This document shows, piece after piece, positions 57,275 to 64,000 of a stretch of DNA of 64,000 nt. Within the stretch, counting starts at the first letter, position 1; each line of letters opens with the position of its first letter. This DNA is from Diabrotica undecimpunctata (lineage: Eukaryota; Arthropoda; Insecta; Coleoptera; Chrysomelidae). Made by a program: the position numbers and the translations under genes. Where the stretch lies: contig NC_092806.1 of assembly GCF_040954645.1 (NCBI RefSeq), forward strand, positions 115,364,458-115,428,457. The letters run 5' to 3'. The notes beneath the pieces were generated by a model that made no database searches, was not told where the DNA came from, and worked only from the letters and a program-made list of their open reading frames with translations.

Positions 57275-57749
57275 TATAATAAAATATTGTTCTGAAGCTA
57301 TTTTCTTGTGGCATGTTAAATAGTAATTGTTATAATAAAATGTATTACAAACAACACTGCATCCCTAAATCTACTAATTAAATTTGATCTTATGTATAAC
57401 AAATACCTTTTCGTCTTCTTTTTAGTAACGTAGTAGGAAGTGCTCTTACATTTCGCCTACCTTAATTATGCTTTGATATGGTTGCATTATCTTGGTCACA
57501 TTTAGCTTCCTTCATTTAGAGACAAATCTCCTACTAGTCTCTTGACACTTTTTTTTTATTTTATTGTTGATTTTGTTTTGGTTTATGGTCCACTAATTTC
57601 TTTCATCTATTTCGCATAAGAATTGATCCCACCAAACTCCTCGAACCATATTTTCAACAAAAGATTGTGCCAGCTGTAGATACAGAACATTTATTCTAGA
57701 TTACCAATTTGGTTTTCATGCGAAGCGCTTAAACATTTAGCAGATTCAC
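57275..57749. other. Spacer
   Basis: No recognisable feature. Confidence 0.4.
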
Positions 57750-57905
57750 AGTGTTATTTCAAAATAGCAAGAAATAAGTCACCAATCGACAAACGAAGTA
57801 TTGGACGGCCGCGCAAAAGACTGACAATCTTCCATAGAGGTATTAATCCGCCAATGAACAAGCAGAATTGCTTATAAATATAAAGAAGAAGAAGAAGAAG
57901 AAGAC
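57750..57905 (+). pseudogene. Non-LTR 3' end with (GAA)n tail
   Basis: The reading RSIGRPRKRLTIFHRGINPP then MNKQNCL resembles the GRPRKRW... end of a non-LTR ORF2. It is followed by an AAG repeat at about 57881-57904. Very short and weak. Confidence 0.4.
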
Positions 57906-58009
57906 AGTGTTATTCATGCTATATCTGAAGCTTTAATACATATATAATATTGCACCTGCTAATGGAAGAAAAAGATTTAAACTGAGATTTAGTTAACTTT
58001 AACAGTTCC

Positions 58010-58560
58010 TCCATAGAATCAGGTGTCCTACAAGGTGGTGTCCAAGACCACTACTTTACTTGATGTACTTGATGTAATGTGATCACGCGTACCTTTGCAA
58101 ATAAAACACGTACTTGCTTTTTTCTACTTTCTTCAAAATCAGTAAAATTAAACTTTGTTATAGGTGTAGAAAATTTTGATAAATGAGACTAGGCCCACAT
58201 AAATTTCACTCTCAGACGAGAACATAGATATGTTTATATAATATAGTAGTACCATAATCTATCAGCACAAAATATTTAGATATTTACTTTGACAATAAAC
58301 TTACATGAAATACAAAATCATCTGAAAACATCACATTACCAAAAAAAAACGCAAAATATCGATATGAAAATAAAAGTGTTGTATTGGTTGATCAGTAACA
58401 AATAGGCTACCTACCTTTAAAGAATTAAGTTTTTCTAAGTTAACTTATAAAATACTCTTAAGACCTCTTCAGTTGTAATATGATCCATCCATAGAATTGT
58501 AAGCAATCTTCTGAGAACCAACCACATTTCGAATGCTTCAATACGGTCTAGCTATCTTAC
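58010..58560 (+). pseudogene. Jockey-like RT relic
   Basis: Decayed plus-strand reading SSIESGVLQGGVQ and PLLYLMYLM (RT box like SGVPQGSVLGPLLYLLY) at about 58010-58075. Then, after a damaged FADD region, STKYLDIYFDNKLTWNTK (about 58270-58320, the KYLGIxLDxxLTW box), VLYWLISNK and a stretch like FFxVNLxNTL. The order and wording match Jockey. Heavily mutated. Confidence 0.6.
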
Positions 58561-58664
58561 TGTAAGTGACCAGGTCTCGCTACCGTTCATTATTATTTTA
58601 GCATTTTAGGATGCGAATACGGAGACAAAAGGGAGTTTCGCTTTGACAGAGGTAGTTTGGTTGT
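58561..58664. other. Short spacer
   Basis: No feature recognised. Confidence 0.3.
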
Positions 58665-58930
58665 ATCTTATTTTATTAAATATGCGAGGATGTTACCTGG
58701 ACCCGGTGCTTTGTAATTTTTTTAATTGTTATTTTTTAGTAATCTACATACATCTTTTACTTCTTTCGTTGTTATTCTTATGGGTGAATTAAAGATATTT
58801 CGGATTCACGCTTGGTTCTTGTATTTAACTTGTGGTCTCTTTCCTTAGGATGAATATTGATGCAATTATCCAGTAATATTGTTGATACCATATCTCTCTT
58901 TTTATCTTGTTAAGATTTTAATATTAAATT
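58665..58930 (-). pseudogene. RTE-like linker fragment
   Basis: Minus strand: CINIHPKERDHKLNTRTKRE, SPIRITTKEVKDVCRLLKNN and a damaged KAPGPGNILAYLIK (the K.GKAPGPDGI box before the RT). It lies in the same strand and expected order after the piece at 59264-59575, suggesting one RTE relic interrupted by the plus-strand fragment at 58945-59120. Confidence 0.65.
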
Positions 58931-58944
58931 GGAATCATATTAAA

Positions 58945-59120
58945 AGGTAAAGTACAGGGAAAATATTATTAGGAAGAAGCCAGAACTCATGCATGAAAGA
59001 CCGGAGGAGATCGTTTGTTCGCCCATCCGCAGAAATCTTTCGTGCAGTAGTTCCCAAAGCTACAATGGTCATTTGGATTACCAACCTTCGAAAGGAGACG
59101 GCGCAGTAAGAAGAAAGATT
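58945..59120 (+). pseudogene. RTE-like 3' end fragment
   Basis: Plus strand, damaged: KVQGKYY, an EEARTHA segment, then a reading like FRAVVPKATMVIWITNLRKE ending at GGCGCAGTAAGAAGAAAGA. This corresponds to the family's final FRAAxxKIRIAMMIANLRxGxGT and GAA tail. It is inserted between two minus-strand RTE linker pieces. Confidence 0.55.
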
Positions 59121-59263
59121 CTAAGACACTCCAAATTTCCGTGCTTCTTCGTCTGCCTAGATGTGAATTTATCATGTTACACTTTTATTGGCATACTTAA
59201 TTTTTCTTGCGACACACTTAAACTTGAGTCTCGTTGTAGACTTATCAGTGTCATTGTTTATAT

Positions 59264-59575
59264 TTAAGAATTTTTTATATTGACGTCTTTTTTTTCTCTA
59301 TTTTTTGTTCTCTTCGTCAAACCAATATGGAAGTTTTCTCTGATTCTGGAATTGGTATGCGATGGCTTCTGTTGCTGCCTCCTGTAGACACATTTTATAT
59401 GAAAGTAATGTTGTTTGTTTAGTATTAAATTCTTTATTTTCCAATTTTTCATAGTCTATTTGTGTACTGTCTGTCACACTTTCTTGTTTTAAGCTGATTA
59501 GATTATATATCTTCGCTAGCACTTGTTCTCTGTCATCTTTTTCTTCATTATCTTTAGAAATAATAAGTATAACCC
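59264..59575 (-). pseudogene. RTE-like linker fragment with YWFDEE box
   Basis: Minus strand: LAKIYNLISLKQESVTDST, YEKLENKEFNTKQTTLLSYK, LQEAATEAIAYQFQNQRKLP and YWFDEENKK. The A..LG.....RK.PYWFDEE pattern is the end of the endonuclease-RT linker in RTE-like elements. It is followed on the same strand by the 58665-58930 piece. Confidence 0.7.
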
Positions 59576-60464
59576 CTTAAAACTAAAAAAAGAGGACATA
59601 CAGATTGCAGAAAATTGAGTTTTAGACCGGAGACGTATTTCCTGCCAATAATCTACTTATAAGGACACTTTCTAAAAAAGCTGTAGCTAAAATTAAGATT
59701 GTGCTTATGACAGTCAATGTTGGATAAGAACGTGGCACTTAAAAAAGTTTTTCGACATCGACAACAACTGATATCGAATATCGACATATTAATTCGATTC
59801 GACTTCAATATTTTATATATATTTTTTATTTAATTTTGACAGTATTATATTTTTCAACTGTCTTAAGGATCTATTGTATGTTTTAATTTCCATATTTATT
59901 AAAACAAATGAATTGTATATATTTTGCGGATCTCCCTGAATAGTGGGTACAAACAAGACAGCAGCTTTTACCGCAAATTGAGAAACGTGAGTTGGAAAGG
60001 TCGTATGGTAAATTTGCCGAGCGGTGTTATTTTTACATATTACTTCTTATGCAGAAATTCTGTGTCTCTTGGAGAAGTTATCCTTCGCGAATGCAGTCAC
60101 GTGTATTTTACAGGTACCTATAACTATCGTTATTCAAACGAAATGCAGTTTTTAAATTCTTTTCGTTCGGTCACGTTTTTTCCAACGATCGACTTTGGTA
60201 TTACGGCTGTCACATTTTCTTAGTTTATTTATAAATAAACTTTAAAGGTTACGATAAAAAATCTAATTATTGTTAAGTAGATTGCATCATAGAATGTCAT
60301 CATTTTTAATTAATTTTCCTTGATGCTTTATCAAATACGAGAATTTCGAGTATTTCTATATATTTATTTTGATTTATTTTTAAGTTCCACAAGGAAAATG
60401 AAATTCTTATTGTGGGCTGTATACCATCAATCAACAAAAGATTTATTTAAAAATTCTTTATAAA
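59576..60464. other. Spacer with an unrecognised frame
   Basis: A 99-codon plus-strand frame at 59924-60223 (MRISLNSGYKQDSSFYRKL, NLPSGVIFTYYFLCRNSVS) has no motif that I know. CGATATCG-like words occur at 59755-59805. Nothing else recognised. Confidence 0.3.
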
Positions 60465-61556
60465 AGGTTTTCGCAGAGGCCTAGGAACGCGTGAAGCTCT
60501 TTTTTACTTAATATACTGATACAAAGATGCATGTACGTCAATCAAGATATATACGCATGTTTTATTGACTATAATAAAGCATTCGATAAAGTACGACATG
60601 AACAATTAATGAATGTCCTGAAATCAAAGATTGACTACAAAGACTATGACCCAGGATCATATCAAATTTATACTATAAATAGCGAGCAAAAGTACGTGTT
60701 AACGAACAGCTGTCAGAAGAAATTAAAATTAGACGTGGCGTGAGACAGGGATGCGTATTGTCGCCAATTTTTTTAATGCCTATTTTGAAGAGATCCTCTT
60801 GAGGGTGAAACAGCTGGAATAAAGGTAAATGGAATTCCCATTAACAACATTAGATATGCGGACGACATTGTGATCTTAGCCGAAAATATTAAAGATCTTC
60901 AGACTGGTGACCAGAATAGCGGAGTATGGAAAAGAGTACGGTCTAACAGTGAATGTCAAGAAGACGAAATTTATGAGAATATCGAAAATTCAAATAAATA
61001 ACGAGAATATTTTAATAAAGGGAACCAAAGTCGAACAAGTGGACAAATATGCATATCTGGAAACAATGATTAACTCCACAAATGATTACATTCAGTAGAT
61101 CAAAATCAGAATAGAAAAGTCTAGAACAAATTTCAACAAAATGAGAAGAGTGCTATGTACAAGGGATTTAAAATTGGAACTAAGAGTTAGGTTGGCGAGG
61201 ACCAGTGTTTTTTCGACTTTGTTTTATGGAATGAAATCTTGGACCTTGAATGCGATATCAATGAAAAAACTAGAATCATTCGAGCTGTGGGTGTATAGAA
61301 AAATTCTGAAAATATCGTGGACAGAACACGTCACAAACAAAGAGGTTCTGAGAAGAAAGAAATAGAAATTTTAAATACAATTAAAACAAGAAAATTGGAA
61401 TATCTCGGACATAGGGAGGCGTATAATGTCATGGCTGCGCAACCTGAGAGAGTGGTACGGATGTACATCAAATGAACTTTTCAGAGCAGCCGTCTCAAAA
61501 GTCCGAATAGCTATGATGATTGCCGACCTTCGCCGCATAGATGGCACTTGAAGAAA
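60465..61556 (+). pseudogene. RTE-like RT relic with GAA tail
   Basis: Plus strand, broken by several shifts: GFRRGLGTREALF, YACFIDYNKAFDKVRHEQLM, RRGVRQGCVLSP-like at about 60735-60760, NNIRYADDIVILAENIKDLQ (about 60840-60900, YADD intact), YGLTVNVKKTKFMRISKIQ, ARTSVFSTLFYGMKSWTLNA, LESFELWVYRKILKISWTEH and FRAAVSKVRIAMMIADLRR, ending GATGGCACTTGAAGAAAAAG. Same family as the copies at 46828 and 55397 but older. No TSD found. Confidence 0.8.
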
Positions 61557-61562
61557 AAGATA

Positions 61563-61816
61563 CATGAGTCAAACCACTAAATATTTGGGTAAAAACACTT
61601 AAAAAGTTACAAAATTTGTTGTGTGTTACTTTATTGTTAAAAATATTTTGTGATGTTAAAGTATTTAACAGATATCCTGCATGGCAATATAAGACTCTCA
61701 ATAGGGGTAGTTGCTGACCCTCAGACCTTGTCTGAATAGGTTCTAGATGGCAACTAGAACTTAGTTTTGTAACTTTTTAAGGGTTTTTACCCAGATATTT
61801 AGTGGCTTGACTCATG
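61563..61816. repeat. Inverted repeat, probable Penelope-like terminus
   Basis: The 52 bp at 61563-61614 (CATGAGTCAAACCACTAAAT, then ATTTGGGTAAAAACACTTAA) is repeated inverted at 61765-61816 with a few differences. Like the pair at 25501-25703, it lies beside a CTGATGA...GAAA core and has no protein next to it. Confidence 0.6.
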
Positions 61817-61833
61817 TACACCTGGTAATATTA

Positions 61834-61875
61834 CACTGATGATGGACTTTTTAGTCTGAAAACGTTCTTTGATGT
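61834..61875 (+). ncRNA. Hammerhead-ribozyme-like core
   Basis: CTGATGA at 61836-61842, a short stem II (GGACT/AGTCT) and GAAA at 61858-61861 followed by ACGTTC are in hammerhead order. It is followed by a Penelope-like 3' tail (TGATGTAGCCCGAAAGGGC). The upstream strand with the cleavage site is not identified, so the call is motif-level only. Confidence 0.45.
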
Positions 61876-61997
61876 AGCCCGAAAGGGCATTTTTATTTAA
61901 TACCTATTATAAAGGATTTTTAAATAAAACTTTTATATTTTTAAGTGTTAAATGTGCACAATAGCTTCTCGCATTTTTCTTCATTTGGACTTTTAGC

Positions 61998-62001
61998 CGA
62001 T

Positions 62002-62047
<46 letters not shown>

Positions 62048-62056
62048 CCTTTTTCT
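61998..62056. repeat. (CT)n microsatellite
   Basis: CT repeats interrupted by TTT and CCC. It directly follows, in minus-strand sense, the stop of the RT C-terminal fragment at 62062-62290, so it may be that element's simple-repeat tail. Confidence 0.8.
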
Positions 62057-62061
62057 CAATA

Positions 62062-62290
62062 GCTTCACAACCCTTCGCGGGTATTCACTGTTTGTATACT
62101 GTGCCTCAATCTACTTCGCTTCCTTATATATTTACTCCAATTTTTTATTCGCTTGATATTTAAATATCTTAAGATGTTCTTCCATCTGATGCTGGGTCTA
62201 CTTATAGCTGTCTTGCCAACTAGGTTCTCCTTCCATATCCATTTGATGAGCTGTTCTTCCTGGGTATATCTCCTGTTCACCTTAGTCTCT
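62062..62290 (-). pseudogene. Non-LTR RT C-terminal fragment
   Basis: Minus strand: RRYTQEEQLIKWIWKENLVG, KTAISRPSIRWKNILRYLNI and a final HSIQTVNTREGL then stop. It resembles the GxRPxxRWxD...AKTxxGL ending of insect non-LTR RTs. Followed by a GA repeat. Short and 5'-truncated. Confidence 0.5.
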
Positions 62291-62814
62291 GGACTTTTAT
62301 CTCGTTAATTACACTTGGGTGGCCCTATATGCTTTCCAATTATATATAATTCGAATATAAGTTCGAATGCTCTATGTCCGAACTTTTCGATTTATTTAAT
62401 GACTAAACATATGACTGACGCAAATATTCTCATATTTGACTACAGACTACATACAAGAAAAAGTTCAACGCTAATTTATAAGCTCACAAATAAAACAACA
62501 ATTCATCAAAAAGGCCATTACCTCGTACTTGTACCTTGTAACTTGTACCTTTTTACCTAGGTGTTATTTGTACTACATATATAATTCGCACTATGAAATT
62601 ATTGCCACAGAATTTAGCATTTAACCTAATTTTACCGGAAGGTAAATAACTTATATTAAATAGGTAAAAAATGATATGGGTATTTAAAAAGTTAAGATTA
62701 ATGTGAGATTACAAACTGAGGGGTTTAATTTGTCATTGAACATATTGGCCACTATATATAAAAACAAGACAACAACTTCAACATTGTTAAATATATATAG
62801 AATAATAATATTAA
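62291..62814. other. Spacer
   Basis: No recognisable feature. Confidence 0.35.
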
Positions 62815-63010
62815 TAATATAAAATAAGAACCTTCTAGAAAACATAAAAAAGCTAGGTCTGCATGAACATCTCTACAATACCATGCAGAAAGCTGTACTT
62901 CTCTCAACGTCCAGATGTGTATGAAAATTTTTGGGAGACACTCCAGCATACCAAGTCACCTAGGGCTCGATAACACGGAAAGAGTCCCACCAGAGCTCAA
63001 TCCTTTTGAT
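62815..63010 (+). pseudogene. Non-LTR ORF2 C-terminal scrap (AVLLSTxRxVRKFL)
   Basis: Plus strand reads NLLENIKKLGLHEHLYNTMQ then KAVLLSTSRCVRKFLGD-like (one stop at the Arg). This wording (GLHxxLxxxMQxAVLLxTCRxVRKFL) is typical of the last 30 residues of R1/I-type ORF2 in insects. Nothing else of the element is present. Confidence 0.5.
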
Positions 63011-63374
63011 ACCGTAGCTATCTGGGATGAGTGAATTTTCCCCTTAGAGTGAGTGTGAGAAGTATGGCTTAATCTGGATAAAATAATAATTATAACACTC
63101 AACTAATTGACTCGGTTTTTGAATTGTTATCTAACCTGAGCAGTGCTACATATAACTCCAACATTTAAATTTTATGGTTCAGATAACCTATCTAATTTAA
63201 ATCCAATTTCATTATATAAAGATGATCTAGGTGGGATCTACTGTTTCAACAGTGTTACTTAAATTTGTTTGTGATATGGTTTTTCTTCGGGGATATTTCA
63301 TCTTCAGGGACTTTCATATTCTTGTTTTTTAGCTAGTGCTTTTATATTAATTACTATTTAAATGGGAATAAGCC
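63011..63374. other. Spacer
   Basis: No recognisable feature. Confidence 0.35.
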
Positions 63375-64000
63375 ACAATTAAAGGTTAAAATACGTTTAT
63401 TGACGTTTCAATTTCCACTTCGGAAATCGTTCTCAAAATACAAACATTAGTAAATTAAACAAATTTTGTTTTTTGTTACTTAGTGAAAAATTCTTCTAAT
63501 AATTTAATTTTATCTGACTCATTTGCGAATTCCTCGGCAGAATGTAGTAGGATCTGGTTACCCATATTGAAAGATTAAGTTATTAAAAGGAAAATACCAG
63601 TATTGGTAAGTCAGTAACATATAGAGAATACATCATTTATGTTTTTTAAATAACAAACATATAAAATCGGAATTTGGTGTTTATTGAACGTAAACTAAAT
63701 GTAAGATAAAATACTTACCATGTCGGGATAGTATTATGAGGTTTTTTTCCTGGTTTTTCCCTCATAATTTACTATGGAATCACTAACAGGAGAATTTTAC
63801 TGTCATCATGGCATGTATTTGTCTTTTTAAAGACGAATTACATGTTATGATCTTTTCTGACGGACATTCTCAAGTTAAAGTTGATTTCATGTAATCGAAT
63901 GAACTATCTTATAAGTAAAGTCGTCCCAGGAACGCAACTCAACAATATTGGCAATATCATTTTAAAGTCGTCTACTTTAAAATGTATAATGTATGTCTGA
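63375..64000 (-). mobile_element. Penelope-like terminal-repeat sequence
   Basis: On the minus strand a TTGAGAACGATTTCCGAAG motif, then TGGAAATTGAAACGTCAATA and AACGTATTTTAACC (63380-63436), is a 3' signature that I associate with widespread insect Penelope-like or related elements. The rest (63440-64000) is non-coding and includes a hairpin-forming segment (CATGTATTTGTC / GACGAATTACATG at about 63811-63844). The copy runs off the window, so its protein, if any, is not visible. Confidence 0.5.
63402..63436 (-). ncRNA. Degenerate hammerhead-like motif
   Basis: Minus strand TTGAGAACGATTTCCGAAG then TGGAAATTGAAACGTC: a CTGATGA-like box (TTGAGAA), a clear stem II (ATTTCC/GGAAAT with a GAAGT loop) and a GAAAC box, in the same order as at 25545, 33356 and 61836. 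More degenerate than those at 25545 and 61836. Confidence 0.35.

Overview
This window looks like AT-rich intergenic DNA from a large, repeat-laden insect genome. A beetle is my best guess, but only by inference from the mixture of repeat families. I see no convincing single-copy host gene, tRNA, rRNA or CRISPR array. Almost everything I can read is transposable-element DNA in varying states of decay: APE-type non-LTR retrotransposons (I-like, Jockey-like, R1-like and several RTE-like groups), Penelope-like elements, one BEL/Pao fragment, one probable solo LTR, several IS630/Tc1/mariner elements, and small TIR elements of PIF/Harbinger type and of a TTAA-target type.

Layout. 1-2 kb: stacked minus-strand RTE-like fragments. 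2.4-3.5 kb: a 5'-truncated I-like insertion with a 12-bp target-site duplication (TSD). 4.5-5.2 kb: an unassigned inverted-repeat unit. 5.3-7.3 kb: an RT tail ending in a (TA)n tract that is split by a 1.38-kb probable solo LTR. 8.6-9.2 kb: a mariner relic. 11.1-16.4 kb: a full-length, apparently intact two-ORF I-like retrotransposon with a perfect 13-bp TSD, the best preserved element here. 17-19.4 kb: an AT-rich non-coding repeat containing a long imperfect palindrome. 20.5-21.6 kb: an internally deleted DD41D mariner with unusually long TIRs. 21.9-23.6 kb: an RT relic. 23.7-25.4 kb: a TIR element with TATCGATA ends and many TCGTAAG repeats. 26.5-27.3 kb: a Harbinger-like MITE. 29.1-31.35 kb: a nearly intact DDE transposon with a D-to-E spacing of about 81 residues and one frameshift. 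32.5-33.4 kb: a Penelope-like GIY-YIG fragment.

34-43.7 kb is a graveyard of nested relics: an I-like element interrupted by a mariner, a Jockey interrupted by another non-LTR tail, an RTE copy, BEL/Pao and an R1-like C-terminus. 46.8-48.3 kb: an RTE copy with an intact RT domain. 51.9-53.8 kb: a dead second copy of the long-spacer transposase, followed by a TTAA MITE. 55.07-57.27 kb: a mariner split by an RTE insertion with a perfect 12-bp TSD. 57.7-64 kb: RTE, Jockey and Penelope-like remnants.

The window therefore reads as layered insertions whose relative ages can be ordered from TSDs and nesting. Only two units still look functional at the coding level: the I-like element, which would need only its own two proteins, and, one frameshift away, the long-spacer transposon at 29-31 kb. 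Other elements (RTE fragments, MITEs, solo LTR) would depend on proteins supplied elsewhere. All family assignments come from reading motifs by eye, not from searches.
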